From NCBI RefSeq assembly GCF_007595705.1, contig NZ_NISY01000015.1:146366-210365 (forward strand): 64,000 bases of DNA, given 5' to 3'. Below the pieces are notes generated by a model that did no database searches, was not told the origin of the DNA, and was given only the letters and a program-made list of their open reading frames with translations. The translations under genes were made by a program, and so were the position numbers. Below, one piece after another: positions 8,615 to 17,427 of this stretch; position 1 is the stretch's first letter, and every line of letters starts with the position of its first letter. Source of the stretch: Streptomyces sp. SAJ15 (GTDB taxonomy: Bacteria; Actinomycetota; Actinomycetes; Streptomycetales; Streptomycetaceae).

Positions 8615-9082
8615 ATGAGCGAGCGACTCAAGCCCGGCGACACCGCCCCCGCCTTCACCCTCCCCGACGCGGACGGCAAGCAGGTCTCGCTCGCCGACCA
8701 CGCCGGCCGCAAGGTGATCGTCTACTTCTACCCGGCGGCGCTCACCCCCGGCTGCACCAAGCAGGCCTGCGACTTCACCGACAACCTGGACTTCCTCGCC
8801 GGCCACGGCTACGACGTGATCGGCATCTCGCCCGACAAGCCGGAGAAGCTGGCGAAGTTCCGCGAGAAGGAGGAGCTCGGGGTCACCCTGCTCGGCGACC
8901 CGGACAAGGCGGTGCTGGAGGCGTACGGCGCCTTCGGCGAGAAGAAGCTGTACGGCAAGACCGTCACCGGCGTCATCCGTTCCACCGTCGTCGTGGACGA
9001 GGAGGGCAAGGTGGAGCGGGCGCTGTACAACGTGAAGGCGACCGGCCACGTGGCGAAGATCATCAAGGACCTGGGGCTCTAG
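8615..9082 (+). CDS. bcp: Peroxiredoxin, thioredoxin-dependent thiol peroxidase
   Basis: 155 residues, the usual Bcp/PrxQ length. The peroxidatic cysteine lies in LTPGCTKQACDF, with a resolving cysteine five residues later, as in PrxQ-alpha types. It reduces hydrogen and organic peroxides with electrons from thioredoxin, in the cytoplasm. The ATG at 8615 follows GAGGAGAGCC. The gene stands alone and is divergent from the DUF3618 gene. Confidence 0.93.
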   Translation: MSERLKPGDTAPAFTLPDADGKQVSLADHAGRKVIVYFYPAALTPGCTKQACDFTDNLDFLAGHGYDVIGISPDKPEKLAKFREKEELGVTLLGDPDKAVLEAYGAFGEKKLYGKTVTGVIRSTVVVDEEGKVERALYNVKATGHVAKIIKDLGL

Positions 9083-9137
9083 CCAGGACGCCCGCCTGCC
9101 CGCCGCGCCGGTGGCCCGATACGATGGCTGGCGGCTG

Positions 9138-9221
9138 GCGGCCGTGGTGGAATTGGCAGTCACGCTGGGTTTAGGTCCCAGTGGGGTAACACCCGTGAGG
9201 GTTCGAGTCCCTCCGGCCGCA
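9138..9221 (+). tRNA. tRNA-Leu (anticodon UAG)
   Basis: An 84-nt cloverleaf with a 7-bp acceptor stem (GCGGCCG at 9138-9144 with CGGCCGC at 9214-9220), anticodon loop TTTAGGT, a long variable arm of class II type, and GGTTCGAGTCC as T-loop. The discriminator is A and CCA is not encoded. Confidence 0.95.
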
Positions 9222-9242
9222 CATCGCGCGTTCCGCGCCGCA

Positions 9243-9279
9243 CGTGCCGTGCCGCGCCGTGAGGCGCGTCCACGGCACG
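9243..9279 (+). terminator. Hairpin downstream of tRNA-Leu
   Basis: CGTGCCGT (9243-9250) pairs with ACGGCACG (9272-9279), and CGCGCC (9253-9258) pairs with GGCGCG (9263-9268) around a GTGA loop. The strong two-part stem 22 nt after the tRNA is a likely terminator. Confidence 0.6.
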
Positions 9280-9343
9280 GCGCGTTGACCGGGTCGACGC
9301 GTCCTCATCGCGCGCCACGGCCCCGAGCCGGGCGACGTTCGCG

Positions 9344-9386
9344 CACCACGGGCCCGGACCGACAACGACGGTCCGGGCCCGTGGTG
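9344..9386. terminator. 17-bp perfect inverted repeat, probable bidirectional terminator
   Basis: Arms at 9344-9360 and 9370-9386 are exact complements of 17 bases (from CACCACGGGCCCGGACC) with a 9-nt loop. It lies between the tRNA-Leu gene and the convergent rdgB gene, 17 bp beyond the rdgB stop. Confidence 0.8.
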
Positions 9387-9402
9387 TTGGCCGGCGACCG
9401 GG

Positions 9403-10005
9403 TCAGCCGAGCAGTTCGCGCACCACCGGGACCAGCGCCCGGAACGCCTTGCCGCGGTGGCTGATCGCGTTCTTCTCCTCCGGCGTCAGCTCGGCGCAGG
9501 TCCGGCTCTCCCCCAGCGGCTGAAGGATCGGGTCGTAGCCGAAGCCGCCGGAGCCCGCCGGCTCGTGGCGCAGCGTGCCCTCCAGCCGGCCCTCGACCAC
9601 CCGCTCCTCGCCGTCCGGCAGCGCCAGCGCCGCGGCGCAGGCGAAGTGCGCCCCGCGGTGCTCCTCGGCGATGTCGCCGAGTTGGGCCAGCAGCAGGTCC
9701 AGGTTGGCCTTGTCGTCGCCGTGCCGGCCGGCCCAGCGGGCGGAGAAGATGCCCGGGGCGCCGCCCAGGACGTCCACGCACAGCCCCGAGTCGTCGGCCA
9801 CCGCCGGCAGACCGGTGGCCTGGGCCAGGGCGTGCGCCTTCAGCAGGGCGTTCTCGGCGAAGGTGACGCCGGTCTCCTTGACGTCCGGGATCTCGGGATA
9901 GGCGTCGGCGCCGACGAGTTCGACGTCCAGGCCGGCCCCGGTGAGGATCGAGCGCAGCTCGGTGACCTTGTGGGCGTTGCGGGTGGCGAGGATCAAGCGT
10001 GTCAT
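9403..10005 (-). CDS. rdgB: Non-canonical purine NTP pyrophosphatase
   Basis: 200 residues, the usual length for the HAM1/RdgB family. It starts MTRLILATRNAHKVTELRSI, the phosphate-binding N-terminus, and has FAENALLKA, ADDSGLCVD and GGFGYDPI at the expected places. It hydrolyses ITP, dITP and XTP to monophosphates and keeps deaminated purines out of nucleic acids. It often sits next to rph; here about 9 kb separates the two. Confidence 0.95.
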   Translation of the reverse strand: MTRLILATRNAHKVTELRSILTGAGLDVELVGADAYPEIPDVKETGVTFAENALLKAHALAQATGLPAVADDSGLCVDVLGGAPGIFSARWAGRHGDDKANLDLLLAQLGDIAEEHRGAHFACAAALALPDGEERVVEGRLEGTLRHEPAGSGGFGYDPILQPLGESRTCAELTPEEKNAISHRGKAFRALVPVVRELLG

Positions 10006-10025
10006 GGGACCCGATTATCGATGCC

Positions 10026-10445
10026 CTAGCCGGGCGAGCAGACATCGGTCAGCTCGCCCAACGCGTCCGTCACCGGCTTCAGGTCGGGCGCCTTGCCCTC
10101 GTCGATCGCCGTCCGCACGTTGTCGACGGCCTTCCGCAGGTCCTCGACGGCCTTCTCGACGTCGGCGTTGTCGGTCTTGTCCGAGATCTTGTCGATGTCC
10201 TCGTTGAGGGTGTCCAGGATCTTGTCCGCGTCCTCCGGGTTGACCGCCGCGCCGGTCACCGCGTCCTGGAGGTCGTCCACGTCGTTGGAGATCTCGACCG
10301 CCAGCTGGGCGCAGTCCAGGGCCTTCTGGACCGTGTCGCAGCCGACCAGGGCCGGCCCGGCGAGGGCGATTACGGCGGCCGCGGCGAGCGCGGTGGCGGT
10401 GTTCCGGCGGCGGTGTGTGCGGTGCTGAACGCGGCGCGTGGCCAT
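10026..10445 (-). CDS. Small secreted lipoprotein, helical, function unknown
   Basis: 139 residues. The signal peptide runs through TALAAAAVIALAGPALVGC, giving a lipobox with Cys36. The mature part is acidic, helix-forming and low in complexity (repeated DxxD and KAVEDLRKAVD), with a Cys near each end that could pair. It lies 20 bp before rdgB on the same strand with its own GGGGAGGGG site. I do not recognise a domain family. Confidence 0.7.
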   Translation of the reverse strand: MATRRVQHRTHRRRNTATALAAAAVIALAGPALVGCDTVQKALDCAQLAVEISNDVDDLQDAVTGAAVNPEDADKILDTLNEDIDKISDKTDNADVEKAVEDLRKAVDNVRTAIDEGKAPDLKPVTDALGELTDVCSPG

Positions 10446-10601
10446 GGGTGGTCCCCTCCCCAGCGGCGGCGGGCGGAAGCCCGCGTACCTGTTACTTCCC
10501 TAAACGCAGGGCACCCCGCGCGCGGTTGCCTCCGGTTCAGGGGGCCGGTTCAGAGCTCTGGCTCGGGGCTCCGGTTCAGGGCTCCGGCTCGGGGATGCGG
10601 C

Positions 10602-11924
10602 TCAGAGCGCGGCGGTGGGCACGCCCTGGAGCTGTCGCAGGTTCAGCGACCGGGCCATGGCGGCGTATCCCTCGTCGCTGGGGTGCAGATGGTCGCCCGA
10701 GTCGTACGCGGGCAGCAGCCGCAGCGGGTGGGCCGGGTCGCGCAGGGCGGCGTCGAAGTCGACCACGGAGTCGAAGACGTTCCCCGAGCGGATCCGCGCG
10801 TTGACGCCCTCCCGCACGGCGTTGAGCTCGGGGGTGAAACCGCGGTGGCCCTCGAAGGGCATCAGGGTGGCGCCGATGACGCGCAGCCCGCGGGCGTGCG
10901 CCTGACGGGTGAGCGTGCGCAGCCCGGAGACGATCTCGTCGGGGTCGGTGACATGCGGATTGCGCAGGATGTCGTTGACGCCCAACTCGATGATGACGAC
11001 CTTGACACCGGTGCGGGACAGGACGTCACGGTCGAAGCGGCTGAGCGCGCTGGGGTTGTCCGGCGGGAAGTTCCGGCCGCTGCTGAGCACCCGGTTGCCG
11101 CTGATGCCCTGGTTGAGCACGCCGTAGCGGGGCGCGCCCGGCTCCTCGCGCAGCCGTCGGGCCAGGAAGTCGGGCCAGCGGCGGTTGGTGCCGGCGGTGG
11201 AGGAGATGCCGTCGGTGATCGAGTCGCCGAGCACGGCCACCGCCCCGGTGGCGTCCTCGCTCCACACGTCGACGGCGGTCAGATAGCGCCAGTACGGGCT
11301 CTGCTCGGTGTAGGCGGCGCCCATGGTGTCCGCCGCGCGGTTCCCGTGCGCCAGGTAGGAGGTCTGGCGGGCGTGCGGGTGGTAGGTGACCGAGCCCGAG
11401 GGGGTGGGGGAGTAGGTGGTGACGAGCAGGTCGGCGGCGTCCGGGATGTTCAGCCGCACCGGGTCGCTCCGCACGGCCTGACCCGCCGGGATGGTGACCG
11501 CGGTGCCCTCGTCGAAGGTGAGCCGGCGCATGGTGCCGGCGGCCGCGCCGGGGGTGCCGGGCGCGGCGGCCACCGCGAGCGAGGCGTGGGTGATGTCCAG
11601 CGGGCGGGAGCCGTAGAGGTTGGACAGGTGGATCCGCGCGCTGCTGCCGCCGACGCTGAGGTGGACCACGTTCCGTATCGACATGCCCGCGTAGCCGTCG
11701 GTCGTGTCCGGTTCCGCGGCCGCCGGCGAGGCGGACCAACTGCCGACCCAGCCGCCCCCGGAGGCCGGCGTGGCCGGACCGCGGTGCCCGCGGGAGCCGG
11801 CCCCCAGGTCGCCCTCGCCGCGCCCCGTCCCGACGAATATCGCGGTCGCCACCAGGACCGCCACCGCCGCGAGGGCCGCCATCAGGGCGAACACCGTACG
11901 TCTCGGCATCGGGGGCGCGCTCAT
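10602..11924 (-). CDS. Secreted SGNH/GDSL esterase-lipase
   Basis: 440 residues from an ATG at 11924 behind GAGGAGAAA. A long N-terminal hydrophobic segment (FALMAALAAVAVLVATAIFV) acts as signal or anchor. An N-terminal beta-domain of about 170 residues precedes the hydrolase domain. All SGNH blocks are visible: block I VAVLGDSITDGISS (Ser), block II QGISGNRVL (Gly), block III IELGVNDI (Asn) and block V DHLHPSDEGYAAM (Asp and His). It is likely an extracellular esterase; the substrate cannot be told. Confidence 0.88.
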   Translation of the reverse strand: MSAPPMPRRTVFALMAALAAVAVLVATAIFVGTGRGEGDLGAGSRGHRGPATPASGGGWVGSWSASPAAAEPDTTDGYAGMSIRNVVHLSVGGSSARIHLSNLYGSRPLDITHASLAVAAAPGTPGAAAGTMRRLTFDEGTAVTIPAGQAVRSDPVRLNIPDAADLLVTTYSPTPSGSVTYHPHARQTSYLAHGNRAADTMGAAYTEQSPYWRYLTAVDVWSEDATGAVAVLGDSITDGISSTAGTNRRWPDFLARRLREEPGAPRYGVLNQGISGNRVLSSGRNFPPDNPSALSRFDRDVLSRTGVKVVIIELGVNDILRNPHVTDPDEIVSGLRTLTRQAHARGLRVIGATLMPFEGHRGFTPELNAVREGVNARIRSGNVFDSVVDFDAALRDPAHPLRLLPAYDSGDHLHPSDEGYAAMARSLNLRQLQGVPTAAL

Positions 11925-12360
11925 GGGCGGGCGTTTCTCCTCGGGCAGGCGGAGCCGGGCGGCTCGGGCGGTCGGGACGTGCGGTGACGTGCGTGACGCA
12001 CGGGTGCACGGACGTACGGCGGTATGCGGCGGCCGCGCGGCGGCGTTGCGCGCGGGCGGGCCACATGATCCCACGGTGGGTGGCGCGACCCGCCGGCGCC
12101 CCGGCGGATCCGCGCCGACCACTCGCCCGGTCAGACGCGAGCAGCCCGCGGCGCGTTCCGCCGCGCGTGTGCTCGCCGCCTGACGGCGGTGGCGGCCGGG
12201 GTGGCCGTCGGCTGTCGGGCGCCCCGACGGTGGGGCCGGCCGGGGGGCCCGGGGAGTCGGCGCGGGCCCGCCTCACGCGGCGCCGGGAGCCCGCGGCACG
12301 CTCCGGGAGTGGTCCGGATGTGCACAATGCACGAAGAGGCGGCGTGAACGGGTGGAGCGG
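11925..12360. other. Intergenic region, divergent promoters expected
   Basis: 436 bp between two divergent genes. GC is extreme and no ORF with plausible codon use or ribosome-binding site is present on either strand. No clear repeat or hairpin stands out. Confidence 0.5.
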
Positions 12361-13668
12361 ATGGAGCGGACGAATGCGGGTGAGGCCACCGTGGCGATGA
12401 CCGGCTTCACCGTGGACAGCCCGGCGGACGCGGAGAAGCGGCGCGGACTGCGCCGGATGAAGGCCCTCGCGACCGGGCTGCTGCTGGCCGTCGCCGCCGT
12501 GTACGCGCTCGCCACCTGGGCCGGGAGCGCCGGTGCCGGCGCCTGGGCGGCCTATGTGGCCGCGGCCGCCGAGGCGGGCATGGTCGGCGCGCTGGCGGAC
12601 TGGTTCGCGGTCACCGCGCTGTTCCGGCGGCCGCTGGGGCTGCCCATCCCGCACACCGCGATCATCCCCACCAAGAAGGACCAGCTGGGGGTGAACCTGG
12701 GCGAGTTCGTCGGCGACAACTTCCTCTCCGCCGAGGTGGTGCGGCTACGGCTGCGCGCGGTCGGCATCGGCGCGCGGCTCGGCACCTGGCTGTCCGAGCC
12801 CGCCCACGCCGACCGGGTGACGGCCGAGCTGGCGACCGCGCTGCGCGGCGCGCTCACCGTGCTGCGCGACTCCGATGTGCAGGCCGTCGTGGGCGAGGCC
12901 ATCACCCGGCGGGCCGAAGCGCAGGAGATCGCCCCCGGCCTCGGCGCGCTGCTGGACAAGGTCGTCGCCGACGGCGGCCACCACCGGGCGGTGGACCTGG
13001 TGTGCGTGCGCGCCCACGAGTGGCTGACGCGGCACGGCGACTCCGTCATGACGGCGGTCGTCGGCGGCGCGCCCGGCTGGACGCCCCGCTTCGTGGACCG
13101 CAAGGTCGGCGAGCGCGTCTACAAGGAACTGCTGCGGTTCGTCGGGGAGATGCGCGACATGCCGGACCACCCGGCCCGCGGCGCCGTCGACCGCTTCCTC
13201 GCCGACTTCGCCGCCGACCTGCGGTCCGACCCCGACACCCGGGCCCGGGTGGAGCGGCTGAAGTCGGAGGTGCTCGGGCGCGGGGAGGTGCAGGAGCTGA
13301 TCGCCTCCGCCTGGAACGCGGTCCGCGCCATGATCGTGGCCGCCGCCGAGGACGAGCGCAGCGAGCTGCGGCTGCGGGCGCGCGCCTCGATCCTGTCGCT
13401 GGGAGCCCGGATGAGCACCGACGAGCGGCTGCGGGCGAAGGTCGACGGCTGGCTGGAGGACGCGGCGGTCTACGTCGTGACCACCTACCGGGACGAGATC
13501 ACCTCTCTGATCACCGAGACCGTCGCCGGCTGGGACGCCGAGCACACCTCCCGCAAGATCGAGACCCACATCGGCCGGGACCTCCAGTTCATCCGCATCA
13601 ACGGCACCGTGGTGGGCGCCCTGGCGGGGCTGTGCATCTACACGGTGTCCCACGCCCTGGGCGGCTGA
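12361..13668 (+). CDS. DUF445 membrane protein
   Basis: 435 residues from the ATG at 12361; a GTG at 12352 and an ATG at 12397 are equally possible starts. The family signature GALADWFAVTALFRRPLGLP, then PHTAIIP, follows an N-terminal pair of helices. The long middle is helical and charged, and the last 20 residues (GTVVGALAGLCIYTVSHAL) form a C-terminal membrane hairpin. DUF445/YheB-type proteins are widespread in bacteria without a defined function. Confidence 0.85.
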   Translation: MERTNAGEATVAMTGFTVDSPADAEKRRGLRRMKALATGLLLAVAAVYALATWAGSAGAGAWAAYVAAAAEAGMVGALADWFAVTALFRRPLGLPIPHTAIIPTKKDQLGVNLGEFVGDNFLSAEVVRLRLRAVGIGARLGTWLSEPAHADRVTAELATALRGALTVLRDSDVQAVVGEAITRRAEAQEIAPGLGALLDKVVADGGHHRAVDLVCVRAHEWLTRHGDSVMTAVVGGAPGWTPRFVDRKVGERVYKELLRFVGEMRDMPDHPARGAVDRFLADFAADLRSDPDTRARVERLKSEVLGRGEVQELIASAWNAVRAMIVAAAEDERSELRLRARASILSLGARMSTDERLRAKVDGWLEDAAVYVVTTYRDEITSLITETVAGWDAEHTSRKIETHIGRDLQFIRINGTVVGALAGLCIYTVSHALGG

Positions 13669-13695
13669 CGCCGGCCGCGGCCTCGGCCGCGCCGT

Positions 13696-14258
13696 GGGGT
13701 GCTCGGGCCGGGCGTCGCGGTCGCCGTGGAGCGCTCGGTGCCGCGGACCCCGGGGCCTCCGGTCACCGTGGGGCGGCCGGCGCCGGATGCCGCGGACGAC
13801 GCCGAGCGCCCCCGCGGCCCGAGCCGGCGCGAGCGGCCGTATGTCCGTACGGCCGCCTCGGCGGTGATCCCCGTACGGCGGCGGCCTGCGGGGGCGGCGG
13901 TCGAGAGGATCCGGCCGAGACGCCCGCACGGGGCGTGAACGCGTGTCATGGGCGCGCGTAGCCCGGCCGGCCGGCCGGCGTCGGCTCCGTCGGCGCGCCG
14001 CGTCCGCTGCCGGGGTGCTCGGGCCGGGCGTCGTGGTCGCCGTGGAGCGCTCGGTGCCGCGGACCCCGGAGCCTCCGGTCACCGTGCGCGGCCGGCGCCG
14101 GATGCCGCGGACGACGTTGAGCGCCCCCGCGGCCCGAGCCGGCGCGAGCGGCCGTATGTCCGTACGGCCGCCTCGGCGGTGATCCCCGTACGGCGGCGGC
14201 CTGCGGGGGCGGCGGTCGAGAGGATCCGGCCGAGACGCCCGTACCGGGCGTGAACGCG
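13696..14258. repeat. 248-bp intergenic direct repeat, two copies
   Basis: The copies lie at 13696-13943 and 14012-14258, both starting GGGGTGCTCGGGCCGGGCGT and ending GGGCGTGAACGCG, with only scattered differences over the whole length. Each holds the inverted repeat GCGGCCGTATGTCCGTACGGC with its matching C, about 80 bp from the right end. The stretch 13669-14352 has no credible gene; open frames on both strands have low-complexity Arg/Pro-rich translations. It is a recent local duplication of a noncoding element. Confidence 0.85.
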
Positions 14259-14352
14259 CGCCGCGTCGCTGCCGGGTGCGCACCAGGTCTGGAGGGTGTG
14301 GCCCGTACGTCCTATCCTCCGCACGGCGCGTCCCCGGTCCGAGGAGGGCACC

Positions 14353-15162
14353 GTGCGGCAGCGGGCACCAGCGGTCCTCGTGCGGGGCCCCCGTGCGCGC
14401 CGCCGGGCCGCGCTGGCCCGGGCGCTGTGGGGCGGCGCGGAGGCCGCGCTCACGCTGGGCGTGGTCCTGTCGCTGCTCGTCGTCCACCAACTGTGGTGGA
14501 CCAACCGGCAGGCGCGGGAGGGCGCCCGACGGGAGGTGGCCGCGCTGGAGCGGCGGTGGGACGCGGCGGAGCCCGGTGCCTCGTCCGGCGGCGGGTCGGC
14601 CACCGGACCGCGCGCGGGCCCGGAGGGCGGCGCGGACGGCGGCGGGACCTCAAGGGCGGAGGGCGGGACGGAGCGCCCGCGCGGCGCGGGGCGGTCCGCG
14701 GCCCCGGCCCCCGGCCGGGCGTATGCCGTCCTCCGCATCCCCCGGCTCGGACTGGCCGTGCCCATCGCGGAGGGCGTCGGTCGCCGAGGGGTGCTCAACA
14801 AGGGCTACGCCGGCCACTATCCGCGCAGCGCGCCGCCGGGCGGGGTCGGGAACTTCGCGCTGGCGGGCCACCGCAACGCCCACGGCGAGCCGTTCCGCCA
14901 CCTGGACCGACTGCGCCCCGGGGACACGGTGCGGGTGGACACCGCGGAGGCCCGCTACACCTACGCGGTCGAGCGCACCCTGCCGCGCACCTCGCCCGGC
15001 GACGGCACGGTGCTCGCCGCGGTGCCGTACAGCTCCACCCACCCCGGCCACCGCTTCACCCGGCCGGGCCACTATCTGACGCTGACGACCTGCACGCCCG
15101 CCTTCAGCTCCCGCTACCGGCTGGTGGTGTGGGGCACGCTGCGCGCGGCGGCGCCGCGCTAG
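14353..15162 (+). CDS. Class E sortase
   Basis: 269 residues from a GTG at 14353 behind GAGGAGGG. One N-terminal helix (AALTLGVVLSLLVVHQLWW) is followed by a Gly/Arg-rich linker of about 100 residues. The catalytic domain begins near AYAVLRIPRLGLAVPI. The sortase triad is visible: His in LAGHRNAHG, Cys in LTLTTCTPAF and Arg in SSRYRLVV. Class E enzymes attach LAxTG proteins to the Streptomyces cell wall. A candidate substrate with an LADTG sorting signal is encoded at 20966-21985. Confidence 0.9.
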   Translation: MRQRAPAVLVRGPRARRRAALARALWGGAEAALTLGVVLSLLVVHQLWWTNRQAREGARREVAALERRWDAAEPGASSGGGSATGPRAGPEGGADGGGTSRAEGGTERPRGAGRSAAPAPGRAYAVLRIPRLGLAVPIAEGVGRRGVLNKGYAGHYPRSAPPGGVGNFALAGHRNAHGEPFRHLDRLRPGDTVRVDTAEARYTYAVERTLPRTSPGDGTVLAAVPYSSTHPGHRFTRPGHYLTLTTCTPAFSSRYRLVVWGTLRAAAPR

Positions 15163-15207
15163 GTTCGCCGGCTGCCGGGACCGGCGCCCGCGTTAGGCTC
15201 GTACCTC

Positions 15208-15414
15208 GTGCTTCGCTCTCCGTCCCACCTGTGGCTGCTGGTGCCCTACGTGCTCTACCTGGGCGCGATACCGCTGGCCAACCGGGTCCACCCGACCGTC
15301 CTCGGGCTGCCCTTCCTGTTCTGCTACATCCTGCTGGCGACGCTGCTGACGCCGGTGGCCGTCTGGCTCACCTGGCGAGCCGACCGCGGTCGCGCCCGGG
15401 GTGAGCGCCGGTGA
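15208..15414 (+). CDS. DUF3311 small membrane protein
   Basis: 68 residues with two helices (LWLLVPYVLYLGAIPLANRV and LGLPFLFCYILLATLLTPVA). Its stop overlaps the GTG of the sodium:solute symporter by 4 bp. DUF3311 proteins are regular partners of such symporters, probably as a small accessory subunit. Confidence 0.88.
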   Translation: MLRSPSHLWLLVPYVLYLGAIPLANRVHPTVLGLPFLFCYILLATLLTPVAVWLTWRADRGRARGERR

Positions 15415-16943
15415 ACGCGGCGGTGGCGACCTCCGTCTTCGGGGGCTTCATGGTGCTGACCGTGGCACTCGGCCTGCTCGCGGTGCGCGGCCGGGGCTCC
15501 GGCGGTGGACTGGCCGAGTGGTCGGTGGGCGGGCGCAGCCTGGGCACCGTCTTCATCTGGGTGCTGATGGCGGGTGAGGGCTACACCAGCTTCAGCTATC
15601 TGGGTGCGGCCGGCTGGGGCTACAACACCGGGGCGCCGGTGCTGTACGTGCTGGCGTACATGTCCTGCGGCTACGCCATCGGCTATGTGGTGGGCCCGAT
15701 GCTGTGGTCCTACGCGCGCCGACACGGCCTGGTCGGCATCACGGACATGGTGGCCCACCGCTACGGCCGGCCGTGGCTCGGCGCGCTCGTCGCGGTGCTG
15801 GCCACGCTGTGCCTGCTGCCGTACATCCAACTCCAGATCACCGGAATGGGCGTCGTGGTCTCCACGATCTCCTACGGCGCCATCAGCCTCGACTGGGCCT
15901 ACTTCATCGCGTTCGCCGTCACCACCGGCTTCGTCGTCGTCAGCGGGCTGCGCGGCAGCGCATGGGTGTCGGTGCTGAAGGACGTGCTGGTCATCGGCAC
16001 GCTCGCCTTTCTCGCGGTCTATGTGCCGGTCCACTACTTCGGCGGTTACGGCGACTTCCTGGACCGCATGGTCGCCGAGCGGCCGGAGTGGCTGACCATC
16101 CCCGGGCACGGGGACGGCGGCCTGGGGGAGGGCTGGTTCCTCTCGACGGTCTTCCTCAACTCCCTCACCGTCGTCATCTTCCCGACCACCGTCGCGGGCT
16201 ACCTCGGCGCGCGCGACGCCGACGCGCTGCGCCGCAACGCGATGCTGCTGCCCTTCTACAACGTGCTGCTCTTCGTACCGATGCTGCTGGGCATGGCGGC
16301 GCTGTTCGTGGTGCCCGGGCTGGCCGGGGCGGAGTCCAACCTGGCGCTGTTCAAGCTGGTGGTGGACTCGCTGCCGGCCTGGGCGGTCGGCGTCATCGGG
16401 GTCGCGGCCGCCCTCTCCTCGATCGTGCCGATGGCGGTCTTCATGCTGGTCATCGGCACCATGTGGGGCCGCAGCGTGCTGGGCGCGCTGCCCCGCTTCG
16501 CCGACCGGCCGGACCGTCAGAAGCTCGGCTCCCAGGCGGTGGTGGTGGCCGCGGGCACGGCGGCGCTGCTGCTCACCTACCTCGCTCCCAACACCCTGGT
16601 GCGGCTCTCGCTGGTCTCCTACGAGGGCATGGCGCAGCTCATCCCGATGTTGCTGCTGGGCCTGGTGTGGCGGCGGCTGACCCTGCCCGGGGCGCTGGCC
16701 GGGCTGGTGGTGGGCGGCGCCCTGGTGAGCTTCCTCGTCTTCACCGGGCGTGATCCGCTGTGGGGCGTGAACGCGGGGCTGCTTGCGCTGGCCGCCAACC
16801 TCGCGGTCGCGGTGACGGTCAGTCTGCTGGGGCCGCCGGAACGGGATCCACGGCCGGACGAGGAGGTGCTGGCCCTGGACACCGAGAGCGGGCCCGGAGA
16901 TCGGGAGGGCCTCGCCGACTCCGTTGTCGGTGGTCGGGGTTAG
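15411..16943 (+). CDS. Sodium:solute symporter family transporter, MctP-like
   Basis: 510 residues with about 13 hydrophobic helices. The N-terminal part has EGYTSFSYLGAAGWGYNTGA and the family motif region RYGRPWLGAL. The DUF3311 partner gene points to the MctP-type subfamily, which takes up monocarboxylates such as pyruvate, lactate or acetate. The two genes are translationally coupled (GTGA). Substrate assignment is inference from the gene pair. Confidence 0.85.
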   Translation: MNAAVATSVFGGFMVLTVALGLLAVRGRGSGGGLAEWSVGGRSLGTVFIWVLMAGEGYTSFSYLGAAGWGYNTGAPVLYVLAYMSCGYAIGYVVGPMLWSYARRHGLVGITDMVAHRYGRPWLGALVAVLATLCLLPYIQLQITGMGVVVSTISYGAISLDWAYFIAFAVTTGFVVVSGLRGSAWVSVLKDVLVIGTLAFLAVYVPVHYFGGYGDFLDRMVAERPEWLTIPGHGDGGLGEGWFLSTVFLNSLTVVIFPTTVAGYLGARDADALRRNAMLLPFYNVLLFVPMLLGMAALFVVPGLAGAESNLALFKLVVDSLPAWAVGVIGVAAALSSIVPMAVFMLVIGTMWGRSVLGALPRFADRPDRQKLGSQAVVVAAGTAALLLTYLAPNTLVRLSLVSYEGMAQLIPMLLLGLVWRRLTLPGALAGLVVGGALVSFLVFTGRDPLWGVNAGLLALAANLAVAVTVSLLGPPERDPRPDEEVLALDTESGPGDREGLADSVVGGRG

Positions 16944-17011
16944 CATCGGACAGGACGGTCGTCGCCGAGGCGGCCGGTAGCCGATTGGTTCGATGAGGGG
17001 AGGGGAGCCGG

Positions 17012-17329
17012 ATGGGCGAGAGCACGCGCGTCGAACGGGTGCGGATGCGCCTGGGCATGCTCCTCTTCCTGCTGACCGGCCTGATGCTGACCCAGTCCGG
17101 CCTGGTGAGCGCGGTCGTCCTCTCCGCGGCCGCCGCCGTGGCGGCGGCGACGCTGGTGCTCTGCGTGCTGTTGGCCGCGCTGTACGCGCTGCCCAGCCCA
17201 CCGGGTCGCATACGCACCGCGATACGGGACCGGGAGCGCCGCACCGCGTTCCTGCCCCAGCGCGATCCCGACGCGGCGGGCCGCACCCGTCCCCGAGCCC
17301 CCGGCCGTCCCCTCCCGACGGCCGCGTAG
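17012..17329 (+). CDS. Small membrane protein, DUF6412-like
   Basis: 105 residues. Two helices span about residues 14-60, followed by a basic tail with RRTAFLPQRDPDAAGRTRPR. That tail motif (AFLPQRDPDAAGRxRPRAPG) is shared by short actinobacterial membrane proteins often found beside a YidC gene, as here. It starts at an ATG behind a GGGGAGG site. The function is unknown, but the pairing suggests a link to membrane-protein insertion. Confidence 0.7.
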   Translation: MGESTRVERVRMRLGMLLFLLTGLMLTQSGLVSAVVLSAAAAVAAATLVLCVLLAALYALPSPPGRIRTAIRDRERRTAFLPQRDPDAAGRTRPRAPGRPLPTAA

Positions 17330-17427
17330 GAGCTCCGCACCACTTTTCTCCGCCGAGCCCGCGCGGTTCGTCATGCCGATTCCCGCATTCCGCACTCCGG
17401 CTGACGAGACCCGTGGAGGGCTCCACC

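Noticed and set aside
13638..14253. Several short open frames on both strands in the 248-bp repeats
   Set aside because: No ribosome-binding sites, Arg/Pro-biased translations, and the same frames recur only because the DNA is duplicated.
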